The translations under genes were made by a program, and so were the position numbers. Source: Aquarana catesbeiana (Eukaryota > Chordata > Amphibia > Anura > Ranidae). From it: a stretch of DNA of 64,000 nt. The notes under the pieces are model-generated. The model was given only the letters and a program-made list of their open reading frames with translations, searched no databases and was not told the DNA's origin. Positions 1-11,250 of the stretch are shown piece after piece. Within the stretch, counting starts at the first letter, position 1, and the number at the start of each line of letters is the position of its first letter. The stretch spans positions 61,250,074 through 61,314,073 of the forward strand of contig NC_133328.1 of NCBI RefSeq assembly GCF_042186555.1, read 5' to 3'.

Positions 1-24
1 CAGTCTGCTCGTGTGTACGCGGCA
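1..24. mobile_element. Right end of a Harbinger-type MITE
   Basis: The window opens inside an element whose last bases read GTGTGTACGCGGCA and are followed by TAA. The same terminus, next to TTA or TAA, ends the complete copies at 2601, 3781 and 32131. The rest of this copy lies outside the window. The 3-bp TWA target duplication is typical of PIF/Harbinger transposition. Confidence 0.75.
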
Positions 25-1420
25 TAAGAAGCCAATTGTCAATTGGCGTCACCATTTACAACCTTCAACCATCTACAACCAAGTACAACCATAACAAGAA
101 ACCCTACAGTAAATCTGCATGAGAGTATATTTTACAATATATTTCATACTGTACATTTTAATGTTTTTTTTTTTAGACCCACTTGCAGGGAATAAAATAA
201 TATCTTTATACGGTTCATAAAAACCTTATTTATGTTGGGTATAAAACACAGACAGTAAAACAAGAAAAACTGATGGGTTTTAAACATTCTCTGCTCTATC
301 CAAATCTTAAAAATGGTTGTGGCTTTAGATACACGTACAGTAAACCTTTGTAAGTAAAAGTGTATGGAAAAATAAAACAATTTAGTCTTCTTGGTTAAAC
401 CACTTACAATGACAACAATGTTTGTTTAATTCCAATTTGTAACATTATAACCCTCAGAAGTTTTCCTTTTTGGTAAGTATTCGAGGGAGGAGGACATAGG
501 GATACCAGATAGGGGTTGGGAGAGGGAAAGGTGGATTGCTTTTCCTTTTGCTTTTTAAAACATTTTAATAAAATTAAGCTACTTATAATAAAAAGAGTAC
601 CTGGAGTATTTAGGCATTTTATCTTCTCTCCACATATACTTGGAGAATCCATACATTCATCTCTGTCCTAGAAAAGAGCACAGTAAATGTTAATTAATAT
701 TTAACTTTATTACATTATGCAAACATTGCATGCTATGAACTAAAGCTGGTCATACTCAGAGTGAATTTCAAGTCATGGGTGGCCAAGCTTACTCGCTCCT
801 GCCTGACATCCTTTGATATGTAAAATTGAAAATTGTCTGCTAAACAGCAGCTGGACCCAATCAGATGCATCTACTGATTGGGTATTTAGACGGTCAAAGG
901 TTCTGGTTGTCAAACTACAAGAGTCGGCAGGGGAGATGTTCAGTGTGGATAGGGAATCAATAGATTTCTGTTTATCAGCCTGCTAGTTTTTGGTTTATGG
1001 CCAGCTTAAATGTGTAATTTTAGCCCTTTCCCAACCATCTACTAGGCAACTACTAGGTAACCTGGACTACATGAGCTGTGCATTTGGAAAATACTATATT
1101 TTACCTGCCTTTCTTAACTAGATGCTCCCATTATTCAATGCATTGCTGGCTTCAGATCACAGAGCACTGGTGGGTATCCAGTTGCAGTTGTAACCGGCCA
1201 GTGACCCCTGTGATTAGACATGGTGATCACATGGGAAATGCAAATCTGAGCCTTCTTCCCATTTCCGTTCATCTAGTCGGAGGAACACAGAACACTGTTA
1301 AAAATTACATTTATATCTCTGTTTTAAATAGACATTGTTTCTAGACCATTCAGAAGTAATAAAGTAAGTAAACCTTTTCAAAGATTCCTTACCCTTTTGA
1401 CACCACCACCCTAAGTGGAT
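25..1420. other. No gene seen
   Basis: This is AT-rich, unremarkable sequence. A few degenerate ACAACC units lie at about 55-95 and there are short T runs. Open frames are short and lack any recognisable motif or splice context. It is downstream of the last visible exon of the minus-strand gene, so it may be intron. Confidence 0.5.
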
Positions 1421-1428
1421 GTGGCTAC

Positions 1429-1599
1429 TAGAGTTGCCACCTCATCCCTTTAAACCCGAACACATATTAATTACACAGGTTTTGAGGCTAATTTAATGCA
1501 GATAAGGTACTAAGTGAGTTTATTTACCACCTTAATCAGCCACAGGACCTGTGTAATTAATATGTGTTTGGGTTTACAGGGATGAAGTAGCAACCCTAA
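1429..1599. mobile_element. hAT-type MITE, palindromic, with 8-bp target duplication
   Basis: Two inverted arms of about 60 bp face each other: GAGTTGCCACCTCATCC on the left and the complementary GGATGAAGTAGCAACCC on the right, both extending through the AATTAATATGTGT block. The element is flanked on both sides by GTGGCTAC (1421-1428 and 1600-1607). A perfect 8-bp duplication is the hallmark of hAT transposition. There is no coding capacity. Confidence 0.85.
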
Positions 1600-1607
1600 G
1601 TGGCTAC

Positions 1608-2597
1608 CCCACCACCAAATCTGTGTACTTACCTAGTTTATAACACTGGGGGTTCAGGCATTGTTTGCAATATTCTGTCAGTTTCTTGACCTGCATCTAC
1701 CAAGGCCAAACTGCATGCATTGGGTCAAGAAGCCAGCAGGTGAATATAAACAATGCCACTGCCATCTTAGTGGTGAAAACTAGATAAGTATAGAGATTTG
1801 GGGGGAAGCTAAGCTATATCTGCTTGGGGGGGTGGGGGCAAAAGGTTAAGGAAACATTATGCAAAAGGTTTTTTTTTAACCCTTCATTGTACTTTATTTA
1901 TGTTATTTACCTGTAAATGCCATCCATTGTGTAGACATCCAAAATACCTGAGACTCCTGCTGAGTGCCAGCAATGTGGATAGCTTTGTAATATTATTATT
2001 GCACTTACTATTTATTTGATATTGTAGCGCTGTATTTTACTTGGCATTTTTTTATTAACTCTTTGTTATTGCACATATTTAGGGGTTTTATAATACTTTA
2101 CAATAGTTGCTGACTTATCGTGTTTTATTTATAACACACTAAAGCGCAGAGCATGGTTAATAATATTATTTAAAATACTTTTTCAATTTTGTAAGTTGGT
2201 GTCAAGATCTCTTTAAAGCCGAACTCCAGAAATTAACAACACCACAAGATTTAGCTGTTCATTAAATCTGGGGGTAATGGTGACCATTATCACTGGGACA
2301 AGTAAGGCAATATAAAATATTTTTAGTTGTCACAAAGTCAAGAATTGTGGGGGAGTTTCCAATGGGGCCATCATAGTTCTGGCCATAATAAATAAAGAAA
2401 GAATATATTAACTAACTCACTATATATTCTTTTTAAGAAAGCAGTCTACAACTTGGTGAATCAGAAGAACATGATTTGCTGACTATCTCTGGGTCATGGA
2501 AAAATAACGTAACCAGTTTCTGCGTCCCTTTGTCAATCGATGGGCTATTCGTGCCCACCACTGGCCTTAATTGCTTTGGTAGCCTCTGGGAGGTGAC
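1608..2597. other. No gene seen
   Basis: This is AT-rich sequence with short homopolymers. About 2205-2400 resembles the edge of a dispersed frog repeat (TTTAAAGCCGAACTCCAG), but the borders cannot be placed. No RNA gene or exon is visible. Confidence 0.4.
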
Positions 2598-2600
2598 TAA

Positions 2601-3037
2601 AGCCGCGTACACACGAGCGAACTTTTCGACCGGACTGGTCCGACAGACCAAGTCCAGCGGACAATTCGACCATGTGTGGGCTTCATCGGACCTGCAGCGG
2701 ACTTTTTCGGTCGAAAATCTGACGGACTTTAGATTTGGAACATGCTTCAAATCTTTCCGACGGACTCGAGTCTGGTCGAAAAATCTGTTCGTCTGTATGC
2801 TAGTCCGACGGACAAAAACCGACACTAGGGCAGCTATTGGCTACTGGCTATCAACTTCCTTATTTTAGTCCGGTCGTACGTCATCACGTACGAATCCATC
2901 GGACTTTGGTTCGATCGTGTGTAGGAAAGTGCGTTCGTTAGAAAGTCCGTCGAAAGTCCATCGTAACTACGTTGAAAGTCCGTCGGAAAGACTGTGGGAC
3001 CTTTGCTGTCGAAAAGTCCGACCGTGTGTACATGGCT
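2601..3037 (+). mobile_element. Harbinger-type MITE, subfamily A
   Basis: The element starts AGCCGCGTACACACGAGCG and ends CGTGTGTACATGGCT, with TAA on each side (2598-2600, 3038-3040). Inside it repeats GGACTTT and CCGACGGAC-like words in both orientations and carries a unique block, GGGCAGCTATTGGCTACTGG. Open frames across it on both strands reflect its palindromic nature and are not genes. The copy at 3781-4218 is the same subfamily in the opposite orientation. Confidence 0.85.
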
Positions 3038-3040
3038 TAA

Positions 3041-3777
3041 CTGTAGGTTCTTAAAAGGCACTTACTGGGCATTTTGGTACTAAATTCAAGTAGTAAATAG
3101 ACACAAGTCTGTTTTTCCCAAGAGACTGCATATTTGAGTGTTCCTTTTCATGTACTGTAGAATCTAAACGACTCAACAACTGGAGCTAATCTAATCAAAT
3201 CAACCAAGCAATTCATTGTAGCACTCAACAAAATACTGGCTTCAGTTTTACATGCAGCACAATGCCACGCTAAAGTAAAGGGTTATGATCCACAGCTGGT
3301 TCTATTACAGAGTACTAAGAATAAAGAAGTTTTCAAGATGCAATCACCAACACCAACAAACACGCTGCAAGAAGAGAACACAATTCATCAAACTCTAGTA
3401 AGAGGGTTCTTCCTTCATCCTTGGACATGGAACTCCAAGTGAAAAAAAAAAAAAACAAACAAATGGGCCACCAGTAACGCCTTTCTGCCATTAGTTGTCT
3501 CCAGTTGTCCAGGTTGAATAACAGCCAAGCCAACAGATCAGGCTTTCACACTGGCTGGACACACTCATTGAAAAGAAGTCATTGGCTTGGGATAAGAGTA
3601 CTACTGCACTGCCACTAAGCAGTACTAATACGTCATTAGGTATACACATTAAAGTGCAGCAGTAAGGACTGCCCACCACTGCCCCATAGAAAAGAAAGGA
3701 CCTGTTATGTCATCAGACCGACTAGAAGTTTGATTTTGGGAAGGGGGGTTGCCTTGTAGAAAGAGCAGAATTTTGCT
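3041..3777. other. Spacer between two inverted MITEs
   Basis: No exon, RNA gene or clear repeat is visible. There is a poly-A stretch at about 3442-3454. The two short minus-strand frames here have no recognisable content. Confidence 0.4.
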
Positions 3778-3780
3778 TTA

Positions 3781-4218
3781 TGCCGCGGACACACTAGCGG
3801 ACTTTCCGACCGGACTGGTCCGACGGACTATCTGATGGACTTTCGGCGGACTTCCAACAGACTTTCCCAACGAACGTACTTGCCTACACACGATCACACC
3901 AAAGTCTGATGGATTTGTACGTGATAACGTACGACCGGACTAAAATAAGGAAGTTTAAAGCCAGTAGCCAATAGCTGCCCTAGCGTCAGTTTTCGTCGGT
4001 TGGACTAGCATACAGACGAGCGGACTCTTCGATAGGACCTGGGTCCGGCGGAGTTCCGACGTAAAGATTTGGAACATGTTCCAAATCTAAAGTCCATCAG
4101 ATTTTCGACCGAAAAAGTCCACTGCAGGTCCGATGAAGCCCACACACGGTCAAATTGTCCACCGGACTCGGTCCGTCGGACCAGTCCGGTCGAAAAGTCA
4201 GCTCGTGTGTACGCGGCA
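3781..4218 (-). mobile_element. Harbinger-type MITE, subfamily A, inverted copy
   Basis: The termini are TGCCGCGGACACACTAGCGG and GTGTGTACGCGGCA, with a perfect TTA duplication (3778-3780, 4219-4221). The internal block reads CCAGTAGCCAATAGCTGCCC, the reverse complement of the block in the 2601 copy. It ends about 225 bp from the splice donor of the second coding exon. Confidence 0.9.
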
Positions 4219-4443
4219 TTATTCTTTCCATTGGTACACCAATAGACTTGAAGTTTTACTAAAGACCCTCAAAGTTATTCTTTTGGGGGGGTCTATACCT
4301 AATATATAATCTTATATGTAATACCTAATGTTATCATTGGCAATAGACTACATCCAGGATAACGTAAGTAAAACACATTTTGGGTGGTGAGCCTCTTAAA
4401 TTGTACATCATTTGAAATCAATACAACAGAGCTTTTTATTCAC

Positions 4444-4988
4444 CTGACAAATTCGGTCAACATTTTCCGTGCAGTCAGACATTTGGAAAAATCCAGCAGG
4501 ACACAGAGTACATTTTTCACATTGCGGAGGCGACTTTTGGAAACTGCAAAACTCATCACCTTCACAGGGGCCACAGTCAGGCAGAGGTGCACCAGCACCG
4601 ACATCGATAATATTGGCATCCACATCCATTTTATGCACAGAGTAGGTTTTCTGGAGGTGGCTACGGACCTGGTTCTGCAAACCTTGGAGATGAGCTTCGA
4701 AGTACTGCTGAATGTCCTCCTGCAAGCTTTGGAAGGACATCTGCTTCACTGTGTCAAACAGAATGCTGTACTGGACTTTGATCATGTCCATTTGCTCATA
4801 CATCCTCCTTTGTTGATCAAGGATTTCCCGCTGCTGGTTCACTAGTAAGCTCTGCTGTTCCGACAGCTTCTGTTGCAATTCAGTTATTGTCTTTTGCTGG
4901 CTCTTTAGGGCCTCCACAAATTTCTCTTGTCCTTTGGCTAGCTGAAGTTGAAGAATCAAAGCATCTTCTGATGGGACCTCATTCTCTC
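4444..4988 (-). CDS. Second coding exon: coiled coil plus TNFR-like cysteine module (partial gene)
   Basis: This is an internal exon of the gene that starts at 29927. On the minus strand it begins after TTTGTGCATCTTACAG and ends CAG before GTGAAT. Its first two bases complete the glycine codon begun by the upstream exon, so it adds residues 186-366. Residues about 195-300 form a long Gln/Glu/Leu-rich heptad region, which predicts an oligomerising coiled coil. Residues 323-365 contain eight cysteines (positions 323, 326, 332, 341, 344, 347, 357, 365) in the order C-x2-C-x5-C then CEKCTLCPAGFF then DC-x7-C, which resembles a TNF-receptor cysteine-rich repeat. The protein should be extracellular. 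An AATAAA lies at 4440-4435, two bases into the downstream intron. If the donor is not used, translation stops at 4408. The gene is not recognised by name. Following exons are not visible in the remaining 4.4 kb. Confidence 0.78.
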
Positions 4989-5078
4989 CTGTAAGATGCA
5001 CAAATCGTAGTTATTTGCATGGCTCCCCTCTTGTGGGCTTAAAGCTTAACTCCAGGCAGATATTAAAAAATTAGACTT

Positions 5079-6015
5079 TAACCACTTCAGCCCCGGAAGG
5101 TTTTACCCCCTTCCTGACCAAAACACTTTTTACAATTTAACTGGTAAATGCGCGGTCATGCAATGCTGTACCCAAACAAAATGTGTGTCTTTTTTTGCAC
5201 ACAAATAGAGATTTCTTTTGGTGCTATTTGACCACCTCTGCGGTTTTTATTTTTTGTGCTATACACAAAAAAGAGCGACAATCTTGAAAAAAGAAAACAA
5301 TATTATTTACTTTTTGCTATAATACAAATCCCCAAAAATGTTTTTAAAAAACACATTTTTTTTCATCAGTTTGGGCCAATATATATTCTTCTACACATTT
5401 TTGGTAAAATAAGCGTATATTGATTGGTTTGCGCAAAAGTTATAGCGTCTACAAACCATGAGAAAGATTTATGGCATTTTTATGGCATTTTTATTATTAT
5501 TTATTTTTTTACTAGTAATGGCGGTAATTTGCGTTTTTTAGCGGTATTGCGACAATGCGACGGACAGATCAGACACTTTTGGCACATTTTTGGGACCATT
5601 GACATTTATACAGCGATCAGTGCTATAAAAATGCACTGATTACTGTGTAAATGACACTGGTAGGGAAGGGGTTAACACTAGGGGGCAATCAAGGGGTTAA
5701 ATGTGTGTTCCCTCAGTGTGTTCTAACTGTATGGGGATAGAACTGACTTACTTATTTACTAGGAACAAACGAGAAGTCTCCTCTCCTCTGACAGCTCCAG
5801 GATTTGTGTGTTTACACACACAAATTCCCATGCTGGTGCTCGAGCACGCGATCACGCGTGGCCAGCGGCGATCACGACCGTGGCCACGCGCATCGGGTCC
5901 CCCACCATGCAGGTCGCGCGCGCCCTCTGTCGGCGCTTAAAGGAACCCCGTACCCATACGGGGTTTCACCATTCTGCCCCCGTAAATACACGTGAGGCGG
6001 TCGGGAACCAGTTAA
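5079..6015 (+). repeat. Long dispersed frog repeat (TAACCACTTCAG family)
   Basis: It begins TAACCACTTCAGCCCCGG and ends GGTCGGGAACCAGTTAA, and contains the signature blocks ATTGATTGGTTTGCGCAAAA and GCACTGATTACTGTGTAAAT. The right third is GC- and CpG-rich. The same family recurs at 23130-25893 (split by a Tc1) and 31990-33310 (split by a MITE). I recognise it from memory as very abundant in ranid genomes. Frames predicted within it are not genes. Confidence 0.75.
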
Positions 6016-6035
6016 TATTTTTATCTCTAGCCTAT

Positions 6036-6288
6036 GGGGTTGATTTACTAAAGGCAAATAAACTGTGCACTTTACAGTTGCGCCAGAGCTTAGTAAATGA
6101 CATAAAGCTTCACTTTGCAAAGAGTACCCAATCATGTGCAAGGAAAATAAAAAAAAACAGCATTGTTGCTTGCACATGATTGGATGATGGAAGTCAGCAG
6201 AGCTTCTGCTCATTTACAAAGCTCTGGAGCAGAGTGCAACTGCACTGTGCAAAGTGCACAGTCCTTTTGCCTTTAGCAAATCAACCTC
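6036..6288. mobile_element. Palindromic MITE (GGTTGATTTACTAAAGGC family)
   Basis: The left end GGGGTTGATTTACTAAAGGC is mirrored by GCCTTTAGCAAATCAACC at the right. Further inside, AACTGTGCACTTTACAGTTG faces CAACTGCACTGTGC. A second copy lies at 63527-63777. It is non-coding. The target duplication is unclear. Confidence 0.75.
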
Positions 6289-6359
6289 TACGTGTCTAAT
6301 TTTTACTTGGTATCAGACTCTTGTAGCCCTGTGTACAGCAACACTCAGAATAAACACCT

Positions 6360-6468
6360 GTCAAAATCAGGTACCCGCCCCCCCCCCCAAAAAAAAAGTG
6401 TCAAATGTGGTGGTGGGGGTGCAAACAAACGGAGCTTCCCCTTTTGGGTGGAACTCCGCTTTAAGAGC
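6360..6468 (+). repeat. Fragment of the GGAGTTCC MITE family
   Basis: This is the right-hand end of a repeat that finishes TTTTGGGTGGAACTCCGCTT followed by TAA. The same end occurs at 50812 and 59136. A C run and an A run (about 6370-6397) precede it. Confidence 0.55.
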
Positions 6469-6470
6469 AA

Positions 6471-7800
6471 ATTATTTATGCATGTGCTGACAAAGATAAT
6501 GCTGGCAGGAGGAAAGGGGCAGTGAACATAGGGATAACTCATTTTTGTGCTGCTACTCCCTCATTATCCAATCACAGACCTGGAGCAGGTAATTTTTTTT
6601 TCTTAATTGCAGTAGAGAATAGTCAAGTCAGGTGTCCACAATTGTTTTGCCACATATGTGTATGTTTTTTTTTTATATTGATAATCTGTTGTCATTTTGT
6701 CTGGTATATACAAGCAGTAGCAGTTATCATGTCTGCATATACAAAGCCTGATGCATTTACTATCTCTAACTCCACCCACCAACACTTGGGAAACACAAGA
6801 ATTGTATACGCGTACTACTAGTATGGGATAATGACATGACATGCCGTGATCATAACTCATAAATATCATTTAAAAAGGGAAGGATTCAGCCAATCACATT
6901 AACTTCTATTTTAGCCGTCTACAGGCATTATTGGGAGATTTATTTCAATTGACAGTACATGTTTTAAGGGGCTTAAAAAGCTCATTTACACTGTGACGTG
7001 AACACAGCTCAGTCTTTTGCTCCCTAGAATGTAATCCTCGCATTAAGTGACCATCTAATTGAAAGTTATATAGATGGAAAACATCTGTGTGCACACATGA
7101 GCCTTGAGGCTAATATGAACATATGTTTTGAAGACACAGAACAGACGTGGTGGCAATTATATCAGTGGCGGATCATACTCAGCTGCTCCGGAATGCTGCC
7201 ATAATACCCCAAACTGCAAATGCCCCCAGACTAATTCGCCAGCAAAAATAACACTGCGTCATTAGTAAGAGTTCAGATTCTACAGCACTAGTAGTAACAT
7301 AAGCCTTTTTTTTTTTCATTCATTCAATTCTAAACAAAGCCACCCGCAGTCACTAATGATCAGGAAAGACATGCCAGCTAAACAGTCCAAAAGATTGTGG
7401 TAAAAACATACAGGTTCCCACTGGGTGAGCCAGTATGGTTGTTCCTACAGAGCTCCCAGCACCCCACATTCATCTTTGGTGTTCTTTCTCTCATGAGAAA
7501 ATAGAAGCAATAAGCCATGAAAATTCCAATCTGTCTGATCCCTACACTGCAGGTCCTCAGGTATAGTTTTTTCTCCAGCAAGGAGAACAATGATCAGCAC
7601 AATGGTGACATTACCAATTCTCATTCCAACTCTTCTGAGACTGGCAGTCACAGACAGCAATGCTTCAGATTAGGCGTTACTAAATAGCAGACCGCTGTCC
7701 AGACCTGGACCGAGTGGCGTTTCTATCTGGACAGCCGGCCAGACCCGAGCGCAGGTTCCACCTCTCAGGCTGTTAGGACTGACTGTCCCTTAAAGGGGAT
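6471..7800. other. No gene seen (intron)
   Basis: This is AT-rich sequence without a recognisable exon, RNA or complete element. The overlapping short minus frames at 7378-7660 have no domain signature and no convincing splice borders. Confidence 0.4.
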
Positions 7801-7905
7801 GCTGTAATGGGGACACCTGATGTCAGGGGGCACTCTAATGGTGACATCTGATGTAAAGGGGGTACTCTGATGGGGACACTAGATGTAGGGAGGCATTCTG
7901 ATAGG
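7801..7905 (+). repeat. Short tandem repeat, about 32-bp unit
   Basis: About three units built on GGGGACACCTGATGTAAGGG with a GGCACTCTGAT joint are present. A related array occurs at about 11880-11990, so the same composite repeat flanks both sides of the palindrome. Confidence 0.6.
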
Positions 7906-8120
7906 GAACAAACAACTGCCCACTGCCCCAACCTTCACAGCAAGGAGCACATGGAAGGGCAACACATACAAAACAAAACCAAAGAAAGTTCCCAGCTTAG
8001 TCCACCAGCCAGTCTGCAACCAACCACATTATCTTTTGGGTTAAAAACTGGGGTTTAGTTAGCACACATTTGCAAATACATGCGTAAGCTGCAGAGCCGC
8101 TCCAAGGCACCCCATTATTT
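7905..8120 (+). repeat. Fragment of a composite dispersed repeat
   Basis: It contains AACAACTGCCCACTGCCCCA, GGAGCACATGGAAGGGCAAC and CAAGGCACCCCATTATT. Related sequence is found at 11760-11880 (same orientation) and at 51880-52330 and 57040-57390 (opposite orientation or mixed parts). It directly abuts the left edge of the large palindrome. Confidence 0.6.
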
Positions 8121-8364
8121 TAAATGGGTGTGTGGACAAGGGATTATAGCGGTGCTAGGGTCAGGAAGATTAGAGAAGAAAAGATAAAACAAAAAATACT
8201 AAAATTACAAATTTTATTAATAGTCTATCATAAATACAATGTACATTATAAACAATTCATACAGTAATTATGCAAATTTTGTGGATACATGTACTATAAG
8301 TGACCCTAAGAATGGTCAAGTGGGCCAGATGGCAAGTGGCCGTTGAAGGGGGGGGGGCTCATTT

Positions 8365-8404
8365 TCCTACATGTTTCGCCAAAACATTGGCTTCTTCAGG
8401 GAAC
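8365..8404 (-). ncRNA. Hammerhead-ribozyme-like motif (left palindrome arm)
   Basis: This is the exact mirror of the motif at 11211-11250. On the minus strand it reads CTGAAGA, a GCCAA/TTGGC hairpin, GAAAC, a 2-nt loop, GTA, then GGAA. It is transcribed outward from the palindrome centre. Confidence 0.4.
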
Positions 8405-11210
8405 AGGAGCTCATAGGGTGGATATATATAAAAGATTCTGTGTGATGGACATAAAAACACATGTTAGAAATATTAATTTGACCAAACACTGCATAGTAAA
8501 AACAATAACACACTGCAACTGTGGCTGGACATTCATGCAACCCTAAGCTCCACACCACTAAACGGAACTGCGGACATACCTGGGGCGTCAGTGCCCAAGA
8601 CGGGAGGGAAGAGAGGGAGAGGGGGAACACAGCCACCCAAGGAGATCCCCACAGGGGAGCAGGCAGACCGCGCCGTAAATTATGCCTGCAGGGGGCATAC
8701 AGTAGACCTGGCAAAGGAATGTAAAGATAGTCATGTGTCATAATGCACTGTGGTAGTTATTCCAGGAATAGAGGGTTGCGCATATGTGCATTGTATTAAA
8801 AAGAGAACAAAAAATATATGTATATAAATAGGTATAAATGTATCTATATCTCTGGAAAAGGTGCGGACTTACATGTATATCTAAAAGCTGTAGAGAGGCA
8901 AGGTCAGGAAGTGCCTATGATATATGTATGCACACAGCAAGGAAAGGACATCAAGGTAGAACCATATCTGCAGACCACTTAAAGCAGGCCTAGTTGGAAA
9001 AATGGATAGTGTTAGGGGTCTTGCTGTTATTAACTGGGGCCAGATATGGTAGTTTATGCCTATACTTACTTGATGGTATCTGCTGTAAGAAAAGATTCTC
9101 ATAGCGGTACATTCACAGGTATATAGTACCAGTGCTGGGATGAAAAAGGGATAAAAATAACAGTGGATCCTATATGAAATATAAAGGAAAAAAGGAGGAT
9201 CAGAAAGGTAGGGAAATGGAAGCTTTAAAATGTACTTGGGCACAGGTGAGGCTAGTGAAAAAGAATCTATTACCTAATTCATCATGAAGCACACCGTGTT
9301 GCTTGAGAAAATCAGTGTTAACCACCAGAGTAAGAGGCCGGTCCAAAGTAAGTTCTAAAAAGTATGTAAAGGAGTAATAAATAATTCATGTAAACAACAT
9401 GAAGTCAGGGTGTTTTGAAAGGCAGAAGTTTACCTTGTAGCTGTGTGCAGAGCGAATGCAGGCACGTCCCTCGTCCATGGGAACTGAGGGACTGGCCGGT
9501 TACTCATATACCCCCCACACCTGATCAGATGATGATCAGGTGTGCGGACGCTAAACGAGGGGTAGCCACGGCTGTGCACTGCACGGTGCCTAGGAACTAC
9601 GAGTTCCATCATGCAACGCGCGCACATGCTCAGATCTCACGGACCGTGTGGCGATTGGAGAGGCGAACACCCCTGGAATGGGAAGTACCAAGGTGTCATC
9701 TCACCCAATCTGCCGATGGAATAAAGGACCAGAGGGTCTGAGAACAGACGTGGGCACCCAGGGGCAGACAGTTGTCTGCGCCTTGGCGTCCGTACAGGCA
9801 AAGACAGCGCTAGCCATGTCACCCCCAAACCGGGAGAGCCCGCGGAGCCGCCCCTGGGTACCCACGTCTGTTCCCAGACCCTCTGGTCCTTTATTCCATC
9901 GGCAGATTGGGTGAGATGACACCTTGGTACTTCCCATTCCAGGGGTGTTCGCCTCTCCAATCGCCACACGGTCCGTGAGATCTGAGCATGTGCGCGCGTT
10001 GCATGATGGAACTCGTAGTTCCTAGGCACCGTGCAGTGCACAGCCGTGGCTACCCCTCGTTTAGCGTCCGCACACCTGATCATCATCTGATCAGGTGTGG
10101 GGGGTATATGAGTAACCGGCCAGTCCCTCAGTTCCCATGGACGAGGGACGTGCCTGCATTCGCTCTGCACACAGCTACAAGGTAAACTTCTGCCTTTCAA
10201 AACACCCTGACTTCATGTTGTTTACATGAATTATTTATTACTCCTTTACATACTTTTTAGAACTTACTTTGGACCGGCCTCTTACTCTGGTGGTTAACAC
10301 TGATTTTCTCAAGCAACACGGTGTGCTTCATGATGAATTAGGTAATAGATTCTTTTTCACTAGCCTCACCTGTGCCCAAGTACATTTTAAAGCTTCCATT
10401 TCCCTACCTTTCTGATCCTCCTTTTTTCCTTTATATTTCATATAGGATCCACTGTTATTTTTATCCCTTTTTCATCCCAGCACTGGTACTATATACCTGT
10501 GAATGTACCGCTATGAGAATCTTTTCTTACAGCAGATACCATCAAGTAAGTATAGGCATAAACTACCATATCTGGCCCCAGTTAATAACAGCAAGACCCC
10601 TAACACTATCCATTTTTCCAACTAGGCCTGCTTTAAGTGGTCTGCAGATATGGTTCTACCTTGATGTCCTTTCCTTGCTGTGTGCATACATATATCATAG
10701 GCACTTCCTGACCTTGCCTCTCTACAGCTTTTAGATATACATGTAAGTCCGCACCTTTTCCAGAGATATAGATACATTTATACCTATTTATATACATATA
10801 TTTTTTGTTCTCTTTTTAATACAATGCACATATGCGCAACCCTCTATTCCTGGAATAACTACCACAGTGCATTATGACACATGACTATCTTTACATTCCT
10901 TTGCCAGGTCTACTGTATGCCCCCTGCAGGCATAATTTACGGCGCGGTCTGCCTGCTCCCCTGTGGGGATCTCCTTGGGTGGCTGTGTTCCCCCTCTCCC
11001 TCTCTTCCCTCCCGTCTTGGGCACTGACGCCCCAGGTATGTCCGCAGTTCCGTTTAGTGGTGTGGAGCTTAGGGTTGCATGAATGTCCAGCCACAGTTGC
11101 AGTGTGTTATTGTTTTTACTATGCAGTGTTTGGTCAAATTAATATTTCTAACATGTGTTTTTATGTCCATCACACAGAATCTTTTATATATATCCACCCT
11201 ATGAGCTCCT

Positions 11211-11250
11211 GTTCCCTGAAGAAGCCAATGTTTTGGCGAAACATGTAGGA
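11211..11250 (+). ncRNA. Hammerhead-ribozyme-like motif (right palindrome arm)
   Basis: The order is UUCC (stem I), CUGAAGA (11216-11222), one extra A, GCCAA-UGUU-UUGGC (stem II, 11224-11237), GAAA (11238-11241), a 2-bp stem III (AC/GU around AU), A as the cleavage-site base, then GGAA closing stem I. This follows the type I hammerhead layout with a minimal stem III, as described for Penelope-like elements. Departures are the extra A before stem II and A rather than C at the cleavage site. AATAAA follows 158 nt downstream. Confidence 0.45.

Noticed and set aside
2433..2868. Overlapping 130-codon frames on both strands
   Set aside because: They lie in or across a palindromic Harbinger-type MITE whose symmetry creates open frames on both strands.
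4384..4845. Plus-strand 153-codon frame opposite the TNFR-like exon
   Set aside because: It is the antisense shadow of the minus-strand coding exon, which has both splice sites and recognisable protein features.
9415..10200. Mirror-image open frames at the palindrome centre, up to 187 codons
   Set aside because: Each is duplicated on the opposite strand by the inverted repeat, and none shows a recognisable domain. The longest simply crosses the spacer.
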